Shown here: positions 1 to 5,400 of the stretch, one piece after another
Position numbering within the stretch: the stretch's first letter is position 1
How the letters are laid out: every line of letters begins with the position of its first letter
Assembly (NCBI GenBank): GCA_003142915.1
Contig: PLNZ01000271.1
Span: 3,742-9,141, forward strand
Reading direction: 5' to 3'
DNA from: Ignavibacteriales bacterium
Lineage (GTDB): Bacteria; Bacteroidota; Ignavibacteria; Ignavibacteriales; Ignavibacteriaceae
DNA: 5,400 nucleotides
The notes under the pieces: generated by a model
Databases searched by the model: none
Told to the model about the DNA's origin: nothing
Seen by the model: only the letters and a program-made list of their open reading frames with translations
Made by a program: the position numbers and the translations under genes

Positions 1-1
1 A

Positions 2-1393
2 GCATATCCCAATTTTTCCAATCTGTCTGAAGTTCAAGTAAATAAATCAGTTATGCGATCTAATGAAATTGTGCAAGTGCCGCTTGCACAATTGACTAAG
101 AGCACGGACACTCAAATTATGCAAGCCGCCCTTGCACAATTAAGTTGGTATCATCATATAACCATTCTGGACAAAGTAAAAGACCCCAAAGATCGTCTCT
201 TTTATATACAAAAAACTATTGAAAATGGCTGGAGCAGGGATGTTATGGTTCATCAAATTGAAGGTGAGCTGCATAAGCGACAAGGCCAAATTACTAATAA
301 CTTTCAAAATACTATTTCACCGCCTCACTCAGAATTAGTGCAACAGGTTTTCAAAGATCCTTACAAGTTTGAATTCATTTATCTCGGGAAAGAGGCAACG
401 GAAAGGGATCTCGAAGATGCTTTAACTAACCAGATAACAAAATTTCTCTTAGAATTAGGACAGGGTTTTGCTTTTATAGGCAGGCAATACAAAATGAATC
501 TCGGTGAAAAGGAATATTTTTTCGATTTGCTTTTTTATCATACTCGTTTAAAACGCTATATAGTTATTGAATTGAAGATTGACGAATTTAAACCTGAATA
601 TAAAGGTAAAATTGAGTTATATCTTACCCTTGCAGATGAACAATTGAAGCAGACGGGGGATGAAGCCAGTATTGGAATAATACTTTGCAAAAATAAAGAT
701 AAACTTGTGGTGGAATATGCTTTACGAAACAGTAATATGCCTATAGGTGTGGCTGAATACAAAATATTAGAAAAACTCCCTGCGGAAATAAGAGGTGAAT
801 TGCCCACTGTAGAACAACTTGAAACAGAAATGGAACGTCAAGTTCAAAAGTTTCAAAAGCCGGTAGATAAAAAGCTGAATAAATTGAAAGACTTGTTAAA
901 CAATCTAAAGAATGAAGAAGTAAAAGAGAAGCGCACACCTAAAAAAACAGCTAAGATATTATCAGACGTAGTTTGGCCATTACAGCTTAAAATTATTGAT
1001 TCATTGAAAGAAGAAATTATACCACTTTTTGAAAGTGCAGATTATTTAGCCTGGACAGATACTCAAGGACATCGCTCAATTTCGGATGCTGTTGAATATC
1101 TAAATACCGTAATGAAAAGCCAATGTCAAATATTTAAATTTGAAATTCAACTGCATGGATTCAAAAAAGCAGGCATAAAAACTTTCGATACTTGGAAAGA
1201 TTTAAGAATACAATTAGGTAATTACAGTTATACATTTGCAATTGGAAATACTCCCGGTTTTTTGTTAGAGAAACTTTATCATCAGCTACCGGATGAAACT
1301 GAAATAACATATCTGATTGAAAAATTTGATGAAAGCTTGCTGGATGATATTAATCAACAGGTTGAACGGATAAGCCAGGCTAACAATGAGTGA
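2..1393 (+). CDS. DUF1016/YhcG-type PD-(D/E)XK nuclease, 5'-partial, with long C-terminal extension
   Basis: The first ATG is at 53, but the frame is open back to position 2 (AYPNFSNLSEVQV...). AYPxF is typical of the segment just before the nuclease domain in DUF1016 proteins, so the true start lies left of the window and ATG 53 is internal. Counting from ATG 53: the LSWYHH...VKDP and ENGWSR blocks (~residues 30-65) match the family. The nuclease core follows, with candidate catalytic residues D158 (FFDLLFYH), E173 and K175 (VIELK). Residues ~254-295 are charged and probably coiled coil. The last ~150 residues (KILSDVVWPLQ... to the end) form an extension absent from the ~375-residue E. coli YhcG; I do not recognise its fold. 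Known of the family: PD-(D/E)XK superfamily nucleases often found within or beside type I RM loci. It overlaps hsdS by 8 bp, suggesting coupled translation. Its role as an accessory restriction nuclease is inference. Confidence 0.88.
   Translation, partial: AYPNFSNLSEVQVNKSVMRSNEIVQVPLAQLTKSTDTQIMQAALAQLSWYHHITILDKVKDPKDRLFYIQKTIENGWSRDVMVHQIEGELHKRQGQITNNFQNTISPPHSELVQQVFKDPYKFEFIYLGKEATERDLEDALTNQITKFLLELGQGFAFIGRQYKMNLGEKEYFFDLLFYHTRLKRYIVIELKIDEFKPEYKGKIELYLTLADEQLKQTGDEASIGIILCKNKDKLVVEYALRNSNMPIGVAEYKILEKLPAEIRGELPTVEQLETEMERQVQKFQKPVDKKLNKLKDLLNNLKNEEVKEKRTPKKTAKILSDVVWPLQLKIIDSLKEEIIPLFESADYLAWTDTQGHRSISDAVEYLNTVMKSQCQIFKFEIQLHGFKKAGIKTFDTWKDLRIQLGNYSYTFAIGNTPGFLLEKLYHQLPDETEITYLIEKFDESLLDDINQQVERISQANNE
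67..141. repeat. Two near-identical 27-bp palindromes, 48 bp apart, inside the DUF1016 gene
   Basis: The first palindrome (67-93) has perfect 11-bp arms, AATTGTGCAAG at 67-77 and CTTGCACAATT at 83-93, around a 5-bp spacer. The second (115-141) has arms 115-125 and 131-141 with one mismatch (position 119 against 137) and again a 5-bp spacer. The right arms are identical. The 48-bp period is 16 codons, so the frame is kept, and the protein shows VQVPLAQL then MQAALAQL. Most DUF1016 proteins, as I recall them, have a single such LAQL-WYHH segment. It may be a local tandem duplication of a palindrome-containing segment, or a palindromic element inserted in frame. Confidence 0.75.
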
Positions 1394-2531
1394 GTGGAAA
1401 GAATATAAATTCTCCGATTTCGTAGATGTAAACCCTACTGTTATCCTAAAACAGGGAAGCGAATATTCGTTCGTTGAAATGAAAGATTTAGAAGATGGAA
1501 AAAGGTTTTGTTATTCAAAAATAGAACGTAAACTATCAAGTGGCGCAAAGTTTAATGAAGGAGATACTTTATTTGCGAGAATTACACCATGCATGGAAAA
1601 TGGAAAAATTTGCCAGGTAAAAGGATTAAAAAATAATAAGGGTTTTGGCTCAACAGAATTTCTTGTATTTCGGGGGAAAAATAATATTTCAGATAATGAT
1701 TTTGTTTTTTATTTATCAAGATGGGATGAAGTTAGGGGGTTTGCTGAAAGCAATTTTGAAGGAACGTCGGGAAGACAGAGGGTTCCTAAAAACTGTTTTG
1801 ATAATTTGAATTTAGAATTACCACCTCTCCAAGAACAAAAAACCATTGTATCAATTCTTTCCAGTTTAGACAATAAAATAGATTTAATGTATCGCCAAAA
1901 CAAAACCTTAGAGCAGATAGCAGAAACGCTTTTTAGGCAGTGGTTTGTGGAGGAAGCGGAGGAAGACTGGGGAATTGGTACACTGGCTGATGAATTTGAT
2001 TTTACGATGGGTCAATCTCCACCAAGTGACTCATATAATGATGAAGGCAACGGAAAAATATTTTTTCAAGGAAGAACAGATTTTGATTTTCGCTTTCCCA
2101 AAATTAGAATGTTTACCACACAACCTTCAAGATTTGCAAAGAGATTTGACACATTGATAAGCGTAAGGGCTCCGGTAGGGGATATGAATATGGCTTTAGA
2201 TGATTGTTGTATTGGTAGAGGCCTATCTGCATTTAGATATTTACACAATCCAGATTTTTATTCATACACTTATTATAAAATGCGATCTTTAATGCAGCAA
2301 ATTAAATTGTTTGAGGATAACGGGACTGTCTTTGGCTCAATAACAAGAAATGATTTTAAGAGATTAGAAAATATAATTCCACCTAAAGATTTAATTGAAA
2401 AATTTCAAAAAACAACAAAACCCGTAGACGATAAAATATTTAGTAACCATAACCAAATTACTTCACTCACAAGACTCCGGGATACACTATTACCAAAGTT
2501 AATGAGTGGGGAAGTACGGGTAAAAATATAA
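1386..2531 (+). CDS. hsdS: Type I restriction-modification specificity subunit HsdS
   Basis: This is the DNA-recognition subunit of a type I RM enzyme; it sets the bipartite target for both the methyltransferase and the restriction complex. The 381-residue protein has the usual two-repeat layout. TRD1 covers ~1-144 and contains LFARITPCMENGK and the GSTEF block. The first conserved helical spacer starts at LPPLQEQK (~145-152) and runs to FRQWFVE (~184-189). TRD2 covers ~195-330 and contains LISVRAPVGD. The second conserved helix runs from IPPKD (~331) to LLPKLMSGEVRV at the C-terminus. The length is at the short end for a complete HsdS, but both half-sites and both helices are present, so it looks intact. 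It starts inside the end of the DUF1016 gene (AATGAGTGA) and ends one base into the next start codon, which points to one transcript. The target sequence cannot be read from the protein. Confidence 0.96.
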   Translation: MSEWKEYKFSDFVDVNPTVILKQGSEYSFVEMKDLEDGKRFCYSKIERKLSSGAKFNEGDTLFARITPCMENGKICQVKGLKNNKGFGSTEFLVFRGKNNISDNDFVFYLSRWDEVRGFAESNFEGTSGRQRVPKNCFDNLNLELPPLQEQKTIVSILSSLDNKIDLMYRQNKTLEQIAETLFRQWFVEEAEEDWGIGTLADEFDFTMGQSPPSDSYNDEGNGKIFFQGRTDFDFRFPKIRMFTTQPSRFAKRFDTLISVRAPVGDMNMALDDCCIGRGLSAFRYLHNPDFYSYTYYKMRSLMQQIKLFEDNGTVFGSITRNDFKRLENIIPPKDLIEKFQKTTKPVDDKIFSNHNQITSLTRLRDTLLPKLMSGEVRVKI

Positions 2532-3325
2532 TGGAATTTCCTATGAATAATTTAATTTCACCAGCATATCAGATGCAATTAATAGAAAAAATTGAAAAAG
2601 AAATATGGGCTAAATTTAGTTCTCCTATCAATATCAGATTTTATATCGATAAATGGTATGTCTCCGATAATGGCGGCTATAACTATTATGAAAATTTTAA
2701 TATTGCCGAAAAAGAAAATGGTGATATTAATTTGACAAAAACACTTCATAATATTGATGGTGAAACTTTGTTAAAGATTGCCATTGATTTGGGAATTGAA
2801 ACACCAAATTTTATTCCATCTATTCCCATTTTTAGAAATGATATCAAGTCAAGTTATGAAACTGCAAGTTTAACTTTTGAGACAGCATTTAGACAAATAG
2901 AAGAACATCCTGATATTGCAATTGGCTTGGCAAATTCATCATTAGAAAGTATTTTAAAAGAAATATTAAAGAACGAAAGCATATCAATAAAACAAAATAC
3001 TAACAAAACTCTCTATGAATTAACAACTGATATTCTAAAAGCATTTCAACTTTATCCAAATTCAGAAATGCCCGTGGAAATCAAAACTATTGGGAGTTCT
3101 TTGATTTCCGTTGCACAAAGCATAGAGAAACTTAGAAGTGGAAAAACCAATTTTCACGGGAAGGCACCAGATGAATATATTATTAATGATTCTCTTTACA
3201 CATATTTTGCATTTAATAGCATAGTCACTATTGGATTATTTTTAGATGCGTACTATAAAAAGAAATTCCCAGAGGATAATTCTACTAAACAAGAAGAAAC
3301 AGAGAATGATGATTTACCTTTTTAA
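2531..3325 (+). CDS. Abortive-infection family protein with C-terminal Abi_C-like domain
   Basis: 264 residues from ATG 2531. The N-terminal ~105 residues form a separate region ending in LLKIAIDLGIETP and FIPSIPIF, a pattern I associate with Abi_C proteins. The C-terminal half (~120-245) resembles the abortive-infection C-terminal family: AIGLANSSLESILKEIL, then LYELTTDIL, then IGSSLISVAQSIEKLRSG...FHGK, then a helix ending in LFLDAYYKKK. R202 and H209 form an R-x6-H motif at the place where Abi_C proteins carry LRN..G..HG. This resembles the HEPN RNase motif (R-x4-6-H), although the residue after R is Ser rather than the usual polar Asn/His/Asp. The tail (KQEETENDDLPF) is acidic. The start overlaps the hsdS stop (TAATG), suggesting coupling. 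An alternative start is ATG 2543, with GGA seven bases upstream. It is probably cytosolic, with no signal peptide or membrane segment. A toxin-like RNase role is inferred. Confidence 0.8.
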   Translation: MEFPMNNLISPAYQMQLIEKIEKEIWAKFSSPINIRFYIDKWYVSDNGGYNYYENFNIAEKENGDINLTKTLHNIDGETLLKIAIDLGIETPNFIPSIPIFRNDIKSSYETASLTFETAFRQIEEHPDIAIGLANSSLESILKEILKNESISIKQNTNKTLYELTTDILKAFQLYPNSEMPVEIKTIGSSLISVAQSIEKLRSGKTNFHGKAPDEYIINDSLYTYFAFNSIVTIGLFLDAYYKKKFPEDNSTKQEETENDDLPF

Positions 3326-3393
3326 TAAACCGAAACGAACAACTTTGTTTACATTTTAACCTATGTAGATGAGTGGTTAAATTAAAATTAAAT

Positions 3394-3398
3394 GGGAG
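3394..3398 (+). promoter_or_regulatory. Ribosome binding site GGGAG for the glycosylase-like gene
   Basis: GGGAG lies seven bases before ATG 3406 and fixes that ATG as the start, in place of the GTG at 3373 that opens the frame. It is the only good Shine-Dalgarno match ahead of a gene in the window. The 80-bp gap 3326-3405 holds no convincing promoter or terminator: TTTACA at 3348-3353 has no partner -10 at proper spacing. Confidence 0.7.
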
Positions 3399-3405
3399 TA
3401 AATTT

Positions 3406-4059
3406 ATGAAAACATCAGAAGTATTTGTAGAATCGTTGAAAATTAGAGATATACTCAAGATTAAAAATGATTTCTCAGCAAATCCTATTGATATTTCACT
3501 GTCACCAATACCGCCATTCTGCATTTCGGATAATATTAAAATAATAATAATAGGTCAAGACCCAACGGTTAAAATCAAAGCAAGTAGAGAAAGAATAAAA
3601 TGTACACTGAATCTTGATAAAAATGGCTCGCTTAAAAACTATATACTGAATATTTGCAAACAACTTGGTTTGGGTATAGAAAATATATATGCAACAAATA
3701 TTTTCAAATATTTCTACGATACTCCGCCAGCAAGAACTCCACAGGTATTAAATGAACACTTAGTACCTAATCTTGAATTACTAAAATCTGAATTAGCTTG
3801 TTATCCGCAGCAATTAATTATTACTCTCGGTTTACCCGTTTTACAACTTCTTGTCGATGATAAAGCGCAAGTAAGAGATTATTGGGGCTATGATAAAAAG
3901 ACAGGGAAAAAACTTAGAGAATTTAGCTATTGCAAAGCGTCAAATAACAAACTTAACAGAGATATTTTCCCATTTCCTCATCAGCCAAGCGTAAGTCGAA
4001 TAAAATATTATTCGTCTAATTTGGAGGACTATATTAGCTATATGAAACTAACATATTAA
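3406..4059 (+). CDS. Uracil-DNA glycosylase superfamily protein
   Basis: 217 residues from ATG 3406. Features of the UDG fold appear in order. Motif A is IIIIGQDPT (G50-Q51-D52-P53-T54), like GQDPY of family 1, with D52 as a candidate water-activating residue. The middle block YATNIF...PPARTPQ (~103-122) resembles the VYITNxVK...PPGNRxPT block of family 4/5 enzymes. A strand with LIITLGLPVLQLL follows, like IVxLGxxA in the family. Motif B is HQPSVSR (H192-R198), comparable to HPSxxxR. The Tyr of GQDPY is Thr here, and I see no clear four-cysteine iron-sulphur pattern, so it is a divergent member and uracil need not be its substrate. It follows the Abi_C gene by 80 bp and precedes hsdR by 9 bp. 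GTG 3373 directly follows an in-frame TGA (3370-3372), but ATG 3406 is preferred because of its ribosome site. A role in repair or in attacking modified phage DNA is inference. Confidence 0.78.
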   Translation: MKTSEVFVESLKIRDILKIKNDFSANPIDISLSPIPPFCISDNIKIIIIGQDPTVKIKASRERIKCTLNLDKNGSLKNYILNICKQLGLGIENIYATNIFKYFYDTPPARTPQVLNEHLVPNLELLKSELACYPQQLIITLGLPVLQLLVDDKAQVRDYWGYDKKTGKKLREFSYCKASNNKLNRDIFPFPHQPSVSRIKYYSSNLEDYISYMKLTY

Positions 4060-4068
4060 ATATAAATA

Positions 4069-5400
4069 ATGAAGCCAATAACTGAAGATAAAATAGAATC
4101 CTTTGCAATAGAGCAGCTCCAATTCTTAGGCTGGGAATACATTTACGGATTGGCAATTGCTCCCGGTGCAGAAAAATCCGAACGAGAGAGCTTTGAGCAA
4201 ATTGTCTTAGTAAACAGATTAAGAAAAGCTGTTCAAAATATTAATCCTCATATTCCGAAAGAAGCTCAGGAACAGGCAATACAAAAAATATTAAGAATTT
4301 ATTCTCACGATCTTCTTCACAACAATGAAACTTTTCATCAATACGTAGTTGAGAAAGTAAAAATACCATTCCAGCAGGAAGGATATGAACGAAGCCATGA
4401 AATCGCACTGATAGGCTTTGATAATATTGAGAATAACCAGTTCCTTGCTGTTAACCAATACACAATAGTTGAGAATAATCAAAACAAACGACCGGATATT
4501 TTATTGTTTGTAAACGGCATTCCTCTGGTCGTTATAGAATTAAAAAATGCTGCCGGTGAAGATGCAACAATAGAAAGTGCCTATAACCAGATACAAACAT
4601 ATAAAGCGGCAATACCAGGATTATTTACTTATAATGCTGTCTGTGTAATTTCGGATGGATTAGAGTGTAAGGCCGGTAGCGTTTCGGCTGGGTTCAAGCG
4701 TTATATGGCCTGGAAAAGTGCGGACGGGGAAAAGGAAGCGTCAAGGTTTATTCCACAGCTCGAAACAATGCTAAAGGGGATGCTGAATCCCAAAACACTT
4801 CTTGACCTTATCAGGAACTTCATAGTATTTCAAAATACTAAGAAGATAGATCAGGAAACGAAAGTAACACAGATAAGTACCGAAAAGATTTTAGCAGCAT
4901 ATCATCAGTACTATGCTGTAAACAAAGCTATTGATAGCACTATTCGGGCTATTGGCTATCAACCCTCCCTTAGTCCCTCCCAAAAGGAGGGAAATAATAA
5001 TTATAGAGGTGGATTAGAATTTTCAGGGTTATTGGAAGAGGCGCGTAAACTAAGAGCAAATCAAACTAAAGCTGAAGAAATATTTTGGGAATTAGTAAGA
5101 AACAAGAAATTTCAAAATCTTAAATTTAGAAGACAACATCAAATTGGTTCTTACATCGTAGATTATTATTGTCACGAAGAAAAATTAATAATTGAATTAG
5201 ACGGTGAAATACATAATAGTGAAGAACAACAAAAACATGATATAATACGGGATAAATATCTTACCTCAATTGGAAATAAAGTATTACGATTTAAAAATGA
5301 AGAAATTATTAATTCAATTGAAAATGTATTACTAAATATTTCAGATTATATTTCCTCTCCCCGTGGGAGAGGGCAGGGTGAGGGTTACGGCAGCCGGAAT
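4069..5400 (+). CDS. hsdR: Type I restriction enzyme HsdR, 3'-partial, interrupted by an in-frame DUF559 domain
   Basis: The frame is open from ATG 4069 through 5400 (444 codons) and leaves the window. An in-frame TAA at 4063-4065 makes ATG 4069 the first possible start; no Shine-Dalgarno is visible, and the preceding stop is 9 bp upstream. HsdR is the ATP-driven DNA-translocating nuclease of type I RM. Residues ~1-260 match the HsdR N-terminal nuclease domain. The PD-(D/E)XK residues are D143 (RPDILLF), E157 and K159 (VVIELKNA), followed by the QxxxY motif Q174-Y178 (QIQTYK). Then come AWKSADG (~214-220), the LLDLIRNFIVF block and the pre-helicase YHQYYAV motif (278-284). In ordinary HsdR, a Walker A motif (GGVxWHTQGSGKS type) follows soon after. 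Here residues ~298-439 are instead a DUF559 endonuclease domain flanked by hairpin sequences, and no Walker A is reached before the edge. Whether the helicase resumes in frame beyond 5400 cannot be seen. Confidence 0.93.
   Translation, partial: MKPITEDKIESFAIEQLQFLGWEYIYGLAIAPGAEKSERESFEQIVLVNRLRKAVQNINPHIPKEAQEQAIQKILRIYSHDLLHNNETFHQYVVEKVKIPFQQEGYERSHEIALIGFDNIENNQFLAVNQYTIVENNQNKRPDILLFVNGIPLVVIELKNAAGEDATIESAYNQIQTYKAAIPGLFTYNAVCVISDGLECKAGSVSAGFKRYMAWKSADGEKEASRFIPQLETMLKGMLNPKTLLDLIRNFIVFQNTKKIDQETKVTQISTEKILAAYHQYYAVNKAIDSTIRAIGYQPSLSPSQKEGNNNYRGGLEFSGLLEEARKLRANQTKAEEIFWELVRNKKFQNLKFRRQHQIGSYIVDYYCHEEKLIIELDGEIHNSEEQQKHDIIRDKYLTSIGNKVLRFKNEEIINSIENVLLNISDYISSPRGRGQGEGYGSRN
4961..4992 (+). 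repeat. Left terminal repeat and hairpin of the DUF559 cassette
   Basis: The outer part reads AACCCTCCCTTAG. It leads to a perfect 7-bp stem, TCCCTCC (4974-4980) with GGAGGGA (4986-4992), around a CAAAA loop. It is C-rich in an AT-rich context and is read through as QPSLSPSQKEG-like protein sequence. Compared with the right end in reverse complement, the first seven bases are identical, and the rest follows the same pyrimidine pattern and stem-loop design with small changes. Confidence 0.75.
5353..5386 (-). repeat. Right terminal repeat and hairpin of the DUF559 cassette
   Basis: A perfect 8-bp stem, CCTCTCCC (5354-5361) with GGGAGAGG (5365-5372), surrounds a CGT loop. The outer arm GCAGGGTGAGGGTT follows and ends at 5386. 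It is the inverted counterpart of the left end. On the coding strand it reads SPRGRGQGEG, a low-complexity linker with no stop. It lacks a following T-tract, so it does not look like an intrinsic terminator. Confidence 0.75.

Larger units (their letters stand above)
4961..5386 (+). mobile_element. In-frame DUF559 endonuclease cassette inserted in hsdR
   Basis: A 426-bp block (exactly 142 codons) interrupts hsdR between QYYAV and the expected ATPase motif. Its core encodes a DUF559 domain (Vsr-like, PD-(D/E)XK-related) at HsdR residues ~321-428: EEARKLRANQTKAEEIFW, then LKFRRQHQIGSYIVDYYC, then IIELDGEIH, then HDIIRDKYL, then VLRFKNEEI. Candidate catalytic residues are D365, E376, D378 and H382. 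The outer ends are inverted copies: AACCCTC at 4961-4967 and GAGGGTT at 5380-5386. Each end continues into a GC-rich hairpin. The block contains no ATG, so the domain is most simply translated as part of HsdR. Possible target duplications are GGCTA (4954-4958) against GGTTA (5383-5387), or only TA; neither is decisive. From memory, DUF559 genes in many bacteria are bordered by this type of CCCTCxCC repeat. Its mobility and mechanism are inferred. Confidence 0.75.

Noticed and set aside
53..55. ATG 53 as the true start of the DUF1016 gene
   Set aside because: The same frame is open to position 2 and encodes AYPNF, which belongs to the conserved region of the family. The gene therefore begins before the window.
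1945..2157. Second plus-strand ORF inside hsdS
   Set aside because: It lies in another frame over TRD2 of HsdS, with no recognisable protein features.
3341..3372. Promoter between the Abi_C and glycosylase-like genes
   Set aside because: TTTG 3344-3347 and TTTACA 3348-3353 are present, but no -10 or Bacteroidota-type -7 element lies at suitable spacing.
3373..3405. GTG 3373 as the start of the glycosylase-like protein
   Set aside because: It has no ribosome binding site and would add 11 residues with no family match, whereas ATG 3406 has GGGAG seven bases upstream.
3285..3524. Minus-strand ORF across the 3326-3405 gap, and similar antisense ORFs at 556-807, 741-938, 1709-1903, 2066-2248 and 4291-4482
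   Set aside because: They overlie well-supported plus-strand genes, and their proteins match no family I recognise and look like shadow translations.
4974..4992. Intrinsic terminator at the left hairpin (also the right hairpin, 5354-5372)
   Set aside because: Neither stem is followed by a T-tract, and both lie inside an open coding frame.
4993..5352. DUF559 as a separately translated gene
   Set aside because: There is no ATG in this frame within the block. TTG 5032 lacks a convincing ribosome site, so a fused reading is simpler.
4957..5391. Intein within HsdR
   Set aside because: There is no Cys/Ser/Thr at the left junction in inteins' block A context, no His-Asn pair at the right end, and no splicing blocks. 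The ends are DNA hairpins instead.

Overview
The window is AT-rich and holds one compact, plus-strand cluster of five genes that reads as a type I restriction-modification (RM) locus with added defence-type genes. Codons favour A/T in the third position and spacers are nearly absent. Only one gene has a clear Shine-Dalgarno sequence. This fits a Bacteroidota/Ignavibacteriota-like bacterium or a related candidate phylum, but the window has no taxonomic marker and the assignment is weak.

Layout from left to right. (1) Positions 2-1393: a DUF1016/YhcG-type PD-(D/E)XK nuclease, 5'-truncated by the window edge. Near its left end it carries two in-frame copies of a 27-bp palindrome. (2) 1386-2531: hsdS, the DNA-specificity subunit, overlapping gene 1 by 8 bp. 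(3) 2531-3325: an abortive-infection (Abi_C-type) protein, overlapping hsdS by 1 bp. (4) 3406-4059: a uracil-DNA-glycosylase-superfamily protein, after an 80-bp gap. (5) 4069-5400: the start of hsdR, the restriction/translocation subunit, running off the right edge. It does not appear as a closed ORF because it has no stop in the window. hsdM is not in the window and is expected upstream of position 1.

The most notable feature lies inside hsdR. Between the QYYAV motif (residue ~280) and the place where the helicase Walker A motif should follow within a few tens of residues, the frame carries a complete DUF559 (Vsr-like) endonuclease domain. It is bounded by GC-rich hairpins whose outer ends are inverted copies of each other (AACCCTC...GAGGGTT). 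The block from 4961 to 5386 is 426 bp, exactly 142 codons, has no stop codon and no methionine, and keeps the hsdR frame open to the window edge. It looks like a protein-compatible mobile endonuclease cassette that inserted into hsdR and left a two-nuclease fusion.

How the genes may work together: HsdS with an off-window HsdM would methylate self DNA, and HsdR would cut unmodified DNA. The DUF1016 nuclease, the Abi_C protein and the glycosylase-like protein sit inside the same transcription unit and are plausible extra anti-phage layers. That functional link is inferred from context only.
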